DNA of 64,000 nucleotides from Adiantum capillus-veneris (GCA_014529385.2 CM043969.1:10953001-11017000); one strand, 5' to 3'. Counted from the first letter of the stretch, positions 46,430 to 60,150 are shown. Notes: a model not told the origin generated them from the letters alone. Numbers and translations are program-made.

Positions 46430-49400
46430 TCAGTCCACAAAGGGGAGTAAGCCCAAAGCTTTGCAGAAAGCTTCAAGCTTCTCATGACACAATGCCTTTG
46501 TGAAAAGATCTGCAAGGTTGTCCTGTGTTGGCACATAAGCCAAGCTGATCTCTCCTGCTGAGAGCCTCTCCCTGACATAGTGGTAATGCACCTCAATGTG
46601 CTTTGTGCGAGCATGAAAAATTGGGTTCCTCGCAACTGTCAATGCACTCTGACTATCAGTGTAGATAGTGTTGGCAGTGTCGTGTCCAACACCCAAATCA
46701 GCCGTAAGGCGTCTAAGCCTTACACACTCAACTGTAGCTGTGAAGACTACCCTGTACTCAGCCTCACAACTCAAAGTGTCCACAATAGGTTGCTTCTTGC
46801 TCAACCATGATATACATGAACTGCCAAGCATAAAACAAAAACTACTTATGGACACTCTCGTGTCAAAACAACCAGCCCAATCTGAGTCCGAAAAAGCATG
46901 TAAGTCTGGCGGTAATGATCCCCCTTGGGATAAAACAAGCCAAGATTTAAAGTGCCACTAAGGTAGAGGAAAATCCTCTTGACAGCTTGCCAATGCTTAG
47001 ACCCTGGGCTATGCATAAATCTGCTGACCTGTGAGACTGCAAACTGAATATATGGCCTGCATACATAAATGAGGCAGCCAATTGCAGTTTGGTAAAGAGT
47101 GACATCAGCAGGATCACTAGCATCATGTAGACTCAACTTCAAACTTGTTTGCATGGGAGTTGCAATAGGTTTGCAATCCTCAAGTCCAAACTTACATAGC
47201 AATGTCTCTATGTAACTTTGACACTTTTCTGACACAAGGCAATACCAGCATCACACTGCTTAAACTGTATGCCCAAATAATGATGCAACAACCCCAAATC
47301 TTTCATCTTGAAAGTAGCATTCAAATCAGCCTTAAATTCAACAATATGTCTCTCATTTGGTCCAAGTGATCAACAAATCATCTATATAAAGAACCACAAT
47401 GAGAAGTACATCACCCTCACGCTTTACATACAATGTGCTTTCTGTTGGACTGTTACGAAAGCCTTGTTTGACCAAATGAGTGTCAGTTTTCTCATACCAA
47501 GCACGAGGAGATTGCTTCAACCCATACAAAGCCTTGTTACATTTGCAAACTTTGTCCTCTTGTCCTTATTGACAAAACCGCGAGGATGTGTTACATAAAC
47601 TTCCTCAAATATGTCACCATTCAAGAAAGCAGTAACAATGTCTGATTGATGTACATCCGAGCCAAAATGAGCTGCCAATGCACATAGAAAACGCACAGTA
47701 GTCATACGACAAGTGGGAGCAAAAGTCTCTTTATAATCTATACCTTTTTGTTGTGCATAACCCTTTGCAACAAGTTGAGCCTTATGGCGATCAATCTCAC
47801 CATCTGGCTTGCATTTCACTTGTAAACCCACTTCCTACCAATGGCCTTTTTGCCAAGAGGCAAATCACATAAATCCCATGTGTCATTTTCTATAAGTGCA
47901 TCATATTCTAATTGCATGGCAGCCATCCAATTTTTTGAATTCTGTGCTTCATCAAAAGACAGAGGTTCCTCAGCATCATTAAACTAGACACAGCGAAAGC
48001 ATAACAATCTGGTGCATAAGATGCATGGTGAGAGCCTGAATGAGTACGACTAGGCAAAGGTGCATCAAATTTATTGTCACGCAAAGTGTGCATCAGCCAT
48101 TTTGGCATACCTCTAGCCTGCTCATTTTCAAGCCTTTCCTCATCAAGTACATCATGTACATCTGTATCAGTAATAGGTTGACCTATAACATTTTCTGAAA
48201 CCGCCATAGGCTGTATATTTGCCTCATTGGAATTTACATTCGAACTTCCACCACTAAAAAGAGGCAACAAACTATCATAAATGTCTTGTGAGCTTACATT
48301 ACTGTCTCTAGTACATGATAGCAAGGGCTGAACACAATCTTCCACAAACACCACATCCTGTGAAACCAGAATACGTTTTGTTTACGGATGATACAACTTG
48401 TAACCTTTGCTTTCAGCACAATAACCAACAAGAATACATTTGACAGCCTTATCATCCAATTTTCTATGCGGCACTTGTGGCACCAAAGCATATGCCAAAC
48501 AGCCAAAAACACGCATGTGCTCATAGAAGGCTTTCTATCATGCCATGCTTCATATGGAGTCATAGACTGTAACGCTTTTGTAGGACACCTGTTGAGTACA
48601 TAAGTGGCACACATGACAGCCTCAAGCCAAAATGAATGTGGTAAAGCTTGACTCTTGACCATACACCTTGCCATTTTCGTAAGAGACCTATTTTTCCTCT
48701 CAGCCACACCATTTTGCTAAGGTGTATATGGCACTGTACATTGGTGTTTTATCCCATGACTAGCCAGAAATGCATTAAATTTATGAGACATATACTCCCC
48801 CCCTCGATCGGAACGGAGGGTGGCCATAGTACATCGATACATTTTCAGCCATAGCCAGAAATTGTTTGAAGCACATAAAAACTTCAAACTTCGCTTTAAG
48901 CAGAAATACCCATGCATGCCTGGAGTAATCATCAATGAAAGTCACAAAGTACAGGCAATTGCCCAAGGACGAAGTTTGTATGGGCCCACAAACATCACTA
49001 TGCACAAGCTGGAACCTGCATGTGGCCCTAATTGAACCATCCTTTGGAAACTTAGAACGTTGTATTTTACCCAAAATACGGCCTTCACAAATATGTTTGA
49101 CAGATGCTTCAAGAGGTGGCAAAGAAGCAACCATATCAGATTTCTGCAAATGCAGCAAACTAGCAAAATTCAGATGGCCAAAGCGTGCATGCCAAACCTT
49201 TGCATCTGAAACAGCCCTTGAATCTGCAACTGCATTTGCAAAATTTTGTCCACACTTGTCATACAAAGTGAGCTTATACAACCCACGGCACAAAAGGCCA
49301 GATGCAACAATTTCATCACCAAAACTGAGATCATGAACTGTACATCTGTCATCCACAAATTTGACTACAAGTCCAAGTCTAGCAAGTACAGATACAGACA

Positions 49401-50709
49401 AGAGATTCGTCTTGATCCCAGGTACATAAAGTGCATCAACAACTATGAAAGAACTACCATTTGCAGCAGTAAGCACAATCTTTCCGACTCCCTGAACTGG
49501 ATAAGAGGCATTGTTGGCACAAGTGATTGAATTCCCACGAGGGACAGACTCGAGAGAGGTGAACAATTCACTATGTGAGGTAATGTGCTTTATAGCACCA
49601 CTATCAAAATACCACACATGTGAATCTACAGCAACTAACAAGCATGCAATATGGACATCAGGATTGTAAGTGCACTATGCGCTAAAAGCCCATTCTGCAT
49701 CAACATCAGCATCACAGTCTCCTTTCACAGAAGACTCAACAATGGCTACATTTGTAGTGGAACCAGCATTTGCAGTGGAACCACCCTCTTTCTTCTTAGC
49801 CTCTTTGGCCTTCAACTTAGGACACTGCTTGATCAAGTGATCATTTGCTTCACAATAATGGCAACGCATCTTCTTTTTGCCCTTATCACCAGAGTTTCCA
49901 AACGAATTGCTGCCAGCAGAAGCAATAGGAACATAATTTTTACCACTTGCAGCAGAACCATAAGTAGTGGTTGCATTGTTGTTACCACCCTTTCTTTGAG
50001 AATCAATAAAAGCATGTTCAACTACACGCTACCTGGTCCTTTTTTTTTTGGAAAGTGACTCTTGCAACAGCAATGTGCATAATGCATCAAACTTGACAAC
50101 TTCAAGATTTCCTTGGGTCATAAGTCTCCAAGTACTAACAAAAGTCTGGTAAGAATCTGGTAAGGCATCAAGAACAGTCTGCACAAGGGAACTGTCTGAA
50201 ATGACTTCACCTATAGAAATAAGTTGCTCATTCATATCCTTGACACCAGCAAGAAAAGTGTCCATATCATCTTCCTCATGCATAATATTCGACTCCAACT
50301 CTTTACGAAGCAAAGCAATTTTAGCCTCATTGCGGCTTGCATAAAGACCACCCAAAATATCCCAAGCCTGTTTTGCAGATTTTGCTGATCGAATGTAAGG
50401 AATAATGGTACGCTTTACAGACAACGCAATCAATGCATGAGCCTGCGCATCCTTTACATCCCAACGAGCTCGTTCTGCCATAGGCAAAACAACTGTAATA
50501 GCAGCAATCCTTGCAGCAAGACCTGCAACATCCTCAACATCGCCTGCATCCTCAGAACTAGGACGTACATCAATGCCTTGCACAATATTCCAAACGCCCT
50601 TTGACACAAGAACATGTTGCATCATGTAAGCCCACATAGGGTAATTGTCCCCATCCAACCTGTCCTCAACAACAAACATCTTGAACACATCTGTGTTGTT
50701 GTCAGCCAT
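46430..50709 (-). pseudogene. Element delta gag-pol remnant
   Basis: The start is ATG 50709 (MADNNTDVFKMFVVEDRLDG). Gag is open to 50029 (ends KKKRTR, then TAG). A knuckle (CHYCEANDHLIKQC), protease (WYFDSGAIKHITS), GAG_pre-integrase (VWHARFGHLNFASL), integrase (HSDVCGPI, SRGGVYV), RT fragments (GYAQQKGIDYKETFAPTC, DIVTAFLNGDIFEEV) and RNase H (SCEAEYRVV, YTDSQSALTVA) follow. Several frameshifts separate integrase, RT and RNase H, so no full polyprotein can be made. The protease DSGA motif and RNase H Asp are retained here, unlike in gamma. Confidence 0.88.
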
Positions 50710-51037
50710 GGTAAATGCTGCACATGAAGTGAACACAACCCGAAAATAGGGGAAACAAAGCGGGAACAACATGTGCTATATAGCACAAACCGCAAAAGAC
50801 TGTAAGGACTTGTTATGCAGAAAATGGCATTGACATAGATTCTGCACAAAATGACAAAATTGCCTGTGCAGACCTACCTGTAGTGGAAACGGAGGCCGAA
50901 ATGAGCTCAAATCAAAAATCTGAGCAGACCTGCGAGAACGCTCGCCAAAGCTCACAGAAATTGAAGAAAGTGAGCAGGCATATACTAGAGCAGCTGGCGA
51001 CTAAGCCCGGGAGGACGCAACCTGCTCTGATACCAAT

Positions 51038-51264
51038 TTTTGGAATTAGGGTTGCAGAGAAATGCACACAGCTATGAGAAGATGAAGGAAGCTCAAGGCA
51101 CATAATAGAGAGTGTGTTTCTTAGTATGCAATGGAAAGATAGATAGCCGTAGAGTAATGGGCGTATATACAATGCTCGGGGGAAAAAACCTCCTAAAGAG
51201 GGAAAAAATGCCCCGGTGGTCCTAGTGTGTTCACACACATCACTACCACATGTATATGGTAGCA
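51038..51264 (-). repeat. Element delta 5' LTR
   Basis: 227 bp, near-identical to the 3' LTR with scattered substitutions. Next to it lie the primer site (inside) and GATTT (outside). Confidence 0.92.
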
Positions 51265-51359
51265 GATTTTGTTGCGAGCTCTCACAGCCAGAGGCTTGGA
51301 CTTTCCTAGATGCACTATGCACTTCTTGACAGCGGGCTTATGCCGCATAAGTATCTAGG

Positions 51360-52015
51360 GGGGAATTATATTTCCTAATTTTTATAGATGACTACTCGAA
51401 AGGTATGGGTCTATCTCTTGAAGAGGAAAGACAAAGTTTTTAGTGTCTTCCAAAAGTTCCTAGCTATGGCTGAGAACCAGTCAGGTAAGAAGTTGAAGGC
51501 TTTGCACACTAACAACAAGGGAGAATTTGTCTTCACCAAGCTCATGAAGTTTTGTAGCAAAAGAGGAATTTAGAGGGAGTTTACTACATTGTACACATCT
51601 GCTTAGAATGGAGTTACTAAGCGCATGAATATGACTATTCAGGAGAGGGTCATTTCCATGCTATCTAGGAAAATTTACCTCAAGAGATTTAAGGAGAGTC
51701 TATTATGACAATGGTGCATATAATCAATAGGTCGCCTAGTGCACCATTGAATTACAAGACTCCCCAAGAGATGTGGATAGGCAAGAAGCTCAATTATGAT
51801 AGATTATGTGTATTTGGGTGTGAGGCACTCCCACATATACCTAAAGAGCTTAGAAAGAAGATGGACCCCAAGTCATACTTGGTTATGGTGCAAATGGAGA
51901 GATGGGTTATCGTCTCTGGCAGTCAAAATCTTAGAGAGCTATTCGCAGCTCACATGTGATCTTTAATGAGTCAAAGATGCACATATAACCAGTGAATATA
52001 ACAAAGTAAGATTCG
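51360..52015 (+). pseudogene. Degenerate copia integrase fragment
   Basis: Readable pieces are DDYSK-like sequence with KVWVYLLKRKDKVFSVFQKF, LAMAENQSGKKLKAL, HTNNKGEFVF, GVTKRMNMTI, HIINRSPSAPLNYKTPQEMW, GKKLNYDRLCVFGCEALPHI and LRKKMDPKS. The order matches a copia integrase core followed by its C-terminal part. Stops interrupt at least four times, and Glu/Asp catalytic positions are replaced (TNNKGE for SDNGGE, TKRMN for SERMN). It belongs to another copia family than beta, gamma and delta. Confidence 0.7.
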
Positions 52016-52920
52016 AGGGCGTAGCCTCAACTCCAATTATGAAAACCACTCAGTCTATTAGTGATGTACCTACCATTAGTAGTGCTCGAGAGAGAGTTAG
52101 TGATGCTCCAGAGAGAGCAAAGTCTAGTAGTCACGTAGTGAGAAGATACCGAGTTAGTGGTTGGGGACGAAGTGGAGGAGAATAGGAGGGACTCGAGTAG
52201 CTAATGATATGTACACCTCTGAGATAAAGTGAGGTCCTTCAACAAGTTCACAACTATGATGGGGATGAAGTCAAGCATGGTGAGTGGATGGGAGTCCTTG
52301 CTCTAGGATCAATTTTTGCAAAGCCACATTGTTTCTTACAATGTAATGAAAAGTAGTTTTGTGAATATGGTACATCCACAATGAGTGAAAATGGCACGAC
52401 TAAAGCATGCAACACCTCGATCAAAAAGTTGATACCCTAAATATGTGGCCATGAAATCCATTATCTCTAAAACTTGAATAATTCAAAAAACAACATCAGT
52501 TTAAAATGCTTACCAAATGAGCTTCTTCTGTATATATAGGTGAAACTAAGACTAAATGCGAAATATTGTGAAACTCTTCATTTGGTAAGGTCTTGCATTT
52601 TACTTGGTGAGGTCTTGATAGTGAAACCCAAGGAGATGACAAGCTCGAAAACCAACCTTAGGAGATAGCTCTTAGATTATAGACCCCACAATGCCCAAAA
52701 AAGTCAGATGACTCCTTCATTCTTCAACTTTTTGAACGGACAACACCTAGAGAGGAACGACTATTCAGGCTTCATATCTATAGCAAGCCAAAAAGGACTC
52801 TATTTGTAACTTGGGGTTCTCTTCAAAGCTTATATGATGCTCAGTATGTCATTACAAATATTTTAGGCTAGTAGTCCATCCGATCCTAATTGTCTCCCTT
52901 GTGTTTGGAGAGCACCACTG
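52016..52920. other. No recognisable gene
   Basis: Sequence between the integrase fragment and the GDSL-like gene. It may contain more decayed copia pol, but no motif is readable. Confidence 0.5.
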
Positions 52921-52965
52921 GTCAAGCATTTCCTCCTCAAATTCATCCTCAGGTCGGGGCGTAAG

Positions 52966-54630
52966 ACAATCCTCCTCATCATCCAACTCCTGACCTTCCC
53001 GACGTCGACGTTGCCATTCCTGGCCTGCTCCCTTCAGCTTGCTTCAGCAGCTGGAATACTATCGTCCTCGTCGCCTCCCATCTTCATCTTCGGTGCTTCC
53101 TTGGTTGACGCCGGCCAGAATGCCATCGCCATGCCCCGTCGATCTTACGCCGAGGTGAACCCCTATGGCTCTGACTACTTTGGCAAGCCTGTAGGCCGCT
53201 GGAGCAATGGGCGTACCTTCATGGATTTCATCAGTAAGTCCGCATCATGTCCGTCATTCCTGTATGTCTCTGTAGCTTCATGAATCTACTAGAGGGTGAT
53301 TTATGTTGCAGCTGAAGGGCTAGGATATGGTCACATTTCACCATATCTGAAATCCATAGGCGCCGACTTCACATAATGGGTTAACTTTGCTTCGAGTGGC
53401 TCGACGGCAGCCAACTCAACGGCGGTGGATAACGATAGCGGTGGTCTCTTTTGCCTTCTTGTACAAGTGGATCAGTTCCGAGACTTCCACGACATTGTCA
53501 TGTCAAGCTACCATGGTATGTTTGCCCCTTGTCAAATGCCATCGGATGGGTCTGGATCGACACAAGTGCTCACTGATAGTAGCTTACTTGTATCTTTGCT
53601 TTTCTCATGATCTCTTGCGACAGGCCTTGAACACAAATCGAGCATAATGAGGCAGTTCTCAGAAGCGGTCTACTTTTTTCAAACAGGGGATCTTGATTAT
53701 GTTTATGAAGCTGTAAAGCAGTCTGATACGTCGTTTGATCTTAATACGACCGTCACAACGACTATAATGGCGATGAAAACAGCCTTTCAGGTAATAATAC
53801 TGGCTATAATACTGCACATAAGCTCATAAACCTCAATATGCATGTCTCTTGCCCTTCCGTGCATGAATATACTCAACAAAAAGCCACTTTACTCACCACA
53901 ATTAATTGGGTGTCGGTTGGGGGACAGATGATGTATGTGTTGGGAGCTAGAACATTCATCATCATGAATGTCAGCCCCATAGGTTGTTGTCCAGGGTTAG
54001 TAATGGTCACTAAAGATGCTGATGAGGAGCTGGATGAGAACAACTGCAGTGCTATATGGACGAATGTTGTCCAGACGCACAACAAGCGTCTCAGCGAGCT
54101 GCTGGATGAGCTGCGAGACAATTATCCAAGAGCTGAATGGGTTCTCTTTGATGCTTACAGCATATTCCTCGATGGATATCTCAATCCTTCAAAATATGGT
54201 AATCTTCAGGGTTATTTTACTTCCAATCTCCTTCTTTGTGTGTATGTGTGTGTGCGCGCGTGCGTCATCAACGTGTTGTGTTGTCCTAGATTGTTACTTT
54301 ATAACGAGATGCGTGCTATGTGCTGAATGAAATCTGATTAATGCAGGAATATTGTATCCCTTCAAGGTCTGCTGTGGAGCTGGTGGTGCATATAATTTTA
54401 ATGTAAAAGTGCTGTGTGGAATGGATGCACAATACATCAATGGGACGCTGGTGGCATGGACAAAATGTGACAATCCCAAGCACTATCTTATTTGGGACAC
54501 ACTACATCCTGTGGAGTCCTTTGCATATCATATTGCTCAAGGAGTTCTCAGTGGCACTTATTTAGTTCCTTCTTTCAGTCTCAAGGAGAGAGTGCAGTCA
54601 TCAAAAGTTTTCCAAGAGATGAGAAAATAA
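52966..54630 (+). pseudogene. GDSL esterase/lipase-like gene, five exons, damaged
   Basis: Exons: about 52966-53233, 53312-53515, 53624-53790, about 53928-54198 and 54347-54630, all with GT-AG borders; the phases agree at each junction. This is the usual layout of plant GDSL genes. Block I reads FIFGASLVDAGQN (family: FGDSxxDxGN), so Ser is kept but the preceding Asp is Ala. Block II reads WVNFASSGSTA. Block III is near VSPIGCCPG. Block V reads WDTLHPVE with the catalytic Asp and His. The N-terminus has a signal-peptide-like stretch (TILLIIQLLTF), but no in-frame ATG is visible nearby. An in-frame TAA at 53374-53376 falls just before block II. The family hydrolyses esters and is usually secreted; this copy is probably a pseudogene. 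Confidence 0.75.
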
Positions 54631-54690
54631 GAAAGCTCAATATATAAGCACCATTATATCACCCTACCAATTATGTGTTTGCATTTTTGT

Positions 54691-54692
<2 letters not shown>

Positions 54693-54745
<53 letters not shown>
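54693..54745. repeat. (TA)n microsatellite
   Basis: A TA run of about 53 bp just after the end of the GDSL-like gene. Confidence 0.93.
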
Positions 54746-54747
<2 letters not shown>

Positions 54748-55414
54748 ACGTCCTAGAGAGGATCAGCTACTATTGATAAAGCTTGAGTCGGCACTCCTGG
54801 CGATGGTACTCCATGCCTAAGCCCAAAAGAAAGAGGGAATCTACGCAAGACGTACCCTACAATACGTTCATTCCCAGAGGCCAAATTCATTGAACCCCAA
54901 ATAGATCAACTATGCGAGTGTACTGTTCCTAATTTCTCTATGCAATGGCATATTGTTAGAGTAAATTTGGCCCTTGCCCAGTAAACCTGACTGACCACAT
55001 GCACGGACTGACTACATTAAGCAAACTAATTGTTTTGTTCCCTACTCCATCCATTGAAAACAATCCAAAGCTTCCTTGACAAGTCTTGGCAGGCAGTTCC
55101 TCTCTATATACACATTCCCAGAGACCACATTTCGGATATAATAAGCTGCTTGTCCTCGTGTCGAAGCAGCAAAAGCGCCATGGCTGGCAGTGGCAGTCGC
55201 CTCCACCTACACGCATAGAACCATGCCGAGAGCGCACACTCTGAAAACAGCCCCATGCTGCTCAGCTCTGCACTTGCTGAGCATATCAAATTTGTGCTTC
55301 CAGAAGTACATCAGATTGGGCATATATGTCGCGACCAAAGGCAGGACTAGGACTAACCATCTTATTGTTTGCCATATCAATTTCTTACATCATGTCATTT
55401 GCCTTAAAGCATAA

Positions 55415-56800
55415 GTGATTGCATCTGAAGAGAAGTTCTTGCTTCACTTCCTTTGTAAAGAGACCAAAGCTTTTTGTCTTGCCCATTTTGGACATATCCT
55501 AGAAGATAGCCAGGTGCTTCCTGGCCCTAGCCCTCCCCCACATGAAGATCAAAATTTCCATCCTTGCCCATGTTGCACATATGTTACAATATGCGCATTC
55601 AAGGACATGACATGCCACCATCGCTATGCATTCGCCAAGTGTTCCCCATGTTATCAAATTAGTACATCTAGCCATTTGAGTGACTTCATGCATGGATGGA
55701 GACCATTACACAAAAGTGACTGGAGATGTGGTGATGCCCTCCTTTTGCATTCATTGAAAACAATTGAGAGCTTTCGTAGCTGTGTTGGCATATCCTCCTA
55801 TAAGTGCATTCCATGAGACTAAACCCTTGTGCCACTCTCTAAAAGTAAGTGCATATATCTTGCAATCAAGCATTCTAAGTTTTTGAAAGATTGAAAGTGC
55901 ACTACAAAAGACATACATGTCAACAAAAGCGTTGCTGAGCACCAACTTTTCTTCCAAGAGCCTTTGATTGTCACTTGATAGATAGAGAACTCTTTGTTTC
56001 TTCCATGTGTATATTCTCAACATTGTCATGTATGTGTCACCCAAAAGGTATGCACCCTTTGTCATGTGGAGTCTTTACCTTTTCACCACTCACGTTTGGC
56101 CACTTTTATGGGTCATGGATTACATCCTATAATGAGCCCCATGATTCCCTCCATGATATGATAATGTACTCCTCAATCATAGCAAACCCTATCCAGTCCA
56201 ACTCTCTCAAATAAAGCTCCATCTCTACACACATTGTAAGAGTGCATTGTATCAAGCATAATTTAATCAAGTTATATTTTGTGCCATCATCTTGGCCAAC
56301 TCTAATCTATGTTTTGAGTGTTTGATAAGTCTTCTTAAGCTATGCTATCAATACTATAAATGCAGCCCTAATTTGTTTGCCATAAATCCCCAACAACTAG
56401 TATTAGAGCCCTAAGGGGTTAATATTTTCTAATTTCAAAGATCCTAGGGCATGTCTGTGCTACACTTTTAGGACATCTCTCAAGCTCGTAATGGTTGCTA
56501 TGAATTTCTTTTAGTAGTATAGTCTCTATCATAGACATGGTTTCCATCAAGGACCATTGTCATGGTATCATCTTATTGTAATATCTTATTGTCAATCACA
56601 AAGAGTTCTAAGGGAGGTTTGTTGGGAAGAGAACTCTTTGTTTCTTGCATGTGTAGCATCTCTAAATTGACATGTCCCATGAAGTGTGCACCTTTTGTCA
56701 CGCTTCACCCACTTCTAACCACTTATACGGGTCATGGATTACAGCCTACAATTAGTCCCATAATAGTACTACTCAATATATCGTATATGAAACGCTAGCT
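55415..56800 (-). pseudogene. PPR-protein remnants, at least two related copies
   Basis: At 55751-56065 the minus strand reads LVLSNAFVDMYVFCSALSIF and GLVSWNALIGGYANTATKAL. These match the pentatricopeptide consensus (NALVDMYxKCGxxxxAxxVF ... DVVSWNALIGGYxxxGxxxEAL). The upstream segment at about 55975-56115 recurs, diverged, at about 56620-56760 (both contain AGAGAACTCTTTGTTTCTT and GGGTCATGGATTACA). Stops are frequent. PPR proteins normally act in organellar RNA processing; these remnants are too broken to do so. Confidence 0.55.
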
Positions 56801-58318
56801 ACTGAAGTTCTCCTGTATAAATCTCTACATTTTAAATAAGCACATTCTAAGAAATGATATCTTGCATAGGAACATCTTGAAGAGCTTGTGCCATTTTTTA
56901 TCGATACATCAGTTTGTAACTATTCCCCTGTCGGCCATGTCCTCAAATAAGTGTTCCAAGAGACAAAATGCTCAATAGGAAGAGCTTGTTCTACTATTTC
57001 TCAATACACATGAGATTTCTCACCAATTCGGCATATTCTCCACTAAATACATGTATTTCTAGTAGTCAACCATCTTGGCTAGGAAGATCTTCAAGAAATT
57101 TTCTTTATTTTGTCAATATTGTTGAATAGAGGGCCAATATGCCCTAGTCGGACATCTCGTGTTCAACTGGCCACTTCACTTTCTAACATAATGACTGTGT
57201 TTACCACTCTCTCTTGTCACGCACGCGCCGCAAGCGCCTTCAAGTGGTATTAGAGACATGGTTAAGAGTCCAACTTGTGAGTTTGTAGAAAGGGACATGT
57301 TGAAGTTTATTGATGACTGTGGATGCCTTCAATATTTTAGCTGAATTAGGAAAGAGGACCATGTTGGTACTAAGGAAGACAGAGAATAAGTCCCAAGTTT
57401 ATCTAAAGGAGGTGGTCATTGGGGTAAACTTACTTGTAAACTGTCAGTGGCTTCTAGCTATGAGGCTTACATAAATTGGCTAAACCAAAGATTTCTAAAA
57501 CCTTAAGGTTTTGGGGTCTCAATGGATGGCTTGACTAGTTTTTGGAAATCGAAGTTAAGCGCGTGTGTGCTGGAACAATACTGGATAGGTGACCTCTAAG
57601 GAATTTTTTTGCTCCATGTTTGTCCAAATATACCATATAAACGATGTATATGTCAACCAAGTAATTCCAATCACAACATCTTTGGCTTGCCCAAATGGAG
57701 TGCCATAGTGTTGCCTACCCTTTTGGCTTGGCTAAACATGTGTTTTTGAGCAAAAAACTATCATTGGCTGAGTGAGTGGTGGGCACTTGTTGAGAACATG
57801 TAGTTTTAATTCTCTGATGGAATTTGGTAAAGAAGAGTTGCTCCATGTCAAAGACCATATAACTATTATGATGAAAAGCAAAGAAGGGTGGATGTGATAC
57901 ATCAGACTCTATGTACTCATTATCCTAATGTCCATCTATATGATTTATTTCTAAGGACTGATTCACAATCTCAAATGACAATACAAGGTAGCTCTAGTAG
58001 GGCTAAGAGACCATTGCCAGACATTCATTTCGCAGAATGGATCATTCTTTATGTTTGATCACGATATCCAATGGAACTGTAGTCCAATTGTGTGGCCCTT
58101 TTCCCTTCTAGTTCTATGATTTGGCCATTGCGTATATGTGTAGCACGAAAAGTATGTCGTACTCTCTACTCTGGGTGCTCCACAGTGCAATGTGCAAGAA
58201 ACCTCACTCTAAACATAGTAATGACCATTGTAGAACAATATGGAAACAAGCAAGACTAACTCAAATGACACAACAATAGACTCCCCAATGGGATTTGAGT
58301 AACTCATGGAACCGGCAA
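56801..58318. other. No recognisable gene
   Basis: Only short frames in changing orientation. A retrotransposon gag is possible around 57800 but not supported by a motif. Confidence 0.45.
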
Positions 58319-58618
58319 CTACATCCTGCTTTCTACAAATTGGTCATCTACGAAAGGAGTAGCCACTTGCTGAGAACCAGATGGAAGTACCTGCCCTAAA
58401 TCGTACTGAGCTCTCCAACTAGCACAACCAAGGCGATGTGCACTAGCGAATCCCTCACAAGGAACTCTTTGTGTGGGATGCATTTGTTGCATATAGGCTC
58501 GGTGTTGAAACCCTTGATGGTGAACATAGTTGAACTGATGAGATTGAGTATATCCCATGAAATATGTAGAAGGACCTGGCTTTCCATAACCCATAGGAGG
58601 TTGTACCCGTCGCTCCAC
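58319..58618 (-). other. Low-complexity open frame, unknown
   Basis: About 99 codons rich in Gln, His, Tyr, Pro and Gly (GYTQSHQFNYVHHQGFQHRA, YMQQMHPTQ). It has no recognisable domain. It could be a disordered exon or part of a gag region; the evidence for a real gene is weak. Confidence 0.2.
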
Positions 58619-59397
58619 CCTTACCCATAGAAGCTTGTGGCTGGTAATCTCTTGTGTTTAGTTGTAGAGTCCCCATATCTCCCTGTAATAGCATTTCATA
58701 AAACCCTAAACTTGAGCTTTCAAATCATCAATAATCTGAAATTTCAACCGCAAAGCGTGGTGCCAAGTAAAGATTGTAGCATCACTGTCTAATAGTGCTC
58801 TTGGCCTCATGCAAGGATCTCTCCATGGTTGTATAAGTGGTTGATTGATGCTGGTGAGTAGCAACAACAAGCCTTTGCACTGAGCTTAATAGTAGCAGTA
58901 GCATTCTTGGAATCCTGCAAGATCTCCTCACATAGCTACAACAATGAGGTTGAGTCTTCCGCAATCGGTGTTGTAGTAGTGATAGCTGGTCCAGAGCTTT
59001 GAACATGCACTGCATGTGTAGGTGAGATTTATGCGGCAAGGAGAGGTGGCGAGGCAGATCTGAGCCAGTGCAAGAGTGAAGAGGGGGATGGTAGGGAGAG
59101 GTGTTGGTGAGGGAGAGACCACAGAGATAACCAAACGAGTAAAATCTCCCAAAGAGACAACTCTTGGGAGGATCGAGCAAGCCTCGTCCATAAAGGACAC
59201 GTGGCCAACTCGAGGGATCGACGGCGCTGGAGAGATCCACCGTCGATTAAAGCTCCAGGAGGTCAAAAAATTAGAGTTCCCAGCAGGTCGTCGCGCCTTG
59301 AACCCTGGACCTCCCCACCCCACCCCTCAGCTCTATCCAACTCGCCTAACACGCATCCATGTCCATGTTGCAAGTCCGCGCGTACATAAAGTCTGCC

Positions 59398-59420
59398 CCC
59401 CCCCCCCCCCCCCCCCCCCC
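59398..59420. repeat. Poly-C run
   Basis: About 23 C in a row, close to a CG-rich stretch. Such runs often give length errors in assemblies. Confidence 0.9.
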
Positions 59421-60150
59421 CTGCTGCGGATATCCGACGGTCTAAAATCCACGCGACACTGATCACGCGCCCCTGCCGTAGATCCCATGAACGTGACCCC
59501 GTGTCACTTATAAACGAGGTCGAGCAAGGGAGGGAAGAACTAACCATGAGCGCAACAGAAACAGAAGTAGCTCTTAGAATACGGCCAGCGAATCCTTCAC
59601 AAATTTACGCCCTTGTCACACTAGGGCGGACAGAAATTGGCTTGGTGACATACAACCAATAATGAGTTTGCACCTTCCCTGCACGCAGTCGGTGGATACA
59701 ATTTCAAGGATGACACGTCATGGCCAGAGCACTCTCAAGATCGTTCAAGGGGGTAGCCTCGCCCATACTCGCCCAACCTATTCAACAGCCAATCAATGCT
59801 CAGAGGCAGCCTGCAAAAGTTGTGTGTATGTTCTTTGCAATGCCGTTGTGTGTGACTTAGAAGCCCGACGGACATAGGCAATAGCCTCAGCTTCTTCTTG
59901 GGCAGGAAGGACAACACCCGCCAGCTCAATCGTGACCGTCGGTCACGTTTGACATGGGCCTTATTACTTTTCTTTTTCTTTGGTTGAGTTGCAACACTTT
60001 CAAAGACATTCTTTGCGTCTTTGAAATGGACCTCTTGGATCCCTCATCCACCTTTGTAGTAGTGACATGAATATTTATCCATGCCAACATTGTAGGTGCT
60101 GCAAAGCATTGGAAGCTTACTTGCATAGACTACACGTGCTTTGAATCTCT

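Larger units (their letters stand above)
46128..51264 (-). mobile_element. Ty1/copia element delta
   Basis: On the minus strand the 5' LTR is 51264-51038 and the 3' LTR is 46354-46128. The target duplication GATTT lies at 46123-46127 and 51265-51269. The primer site (complement CCTGCTCTGATACCA) is at 51021-51035. The last bases of the 5' LTR are changed (TTTTGG instead of TGTTGG on the plus strand). Third member of the beta/gamma family; it retains the gag segment deleted in beta. Confidence 0.95.

Noticed and set aside
59076-59547. Overlapping open frames around 59.1-59.5 kb on both strands
   Set aside because: They are GC-rich, overlap each other in opposite directions, run into a poly-C tract and show no domain.
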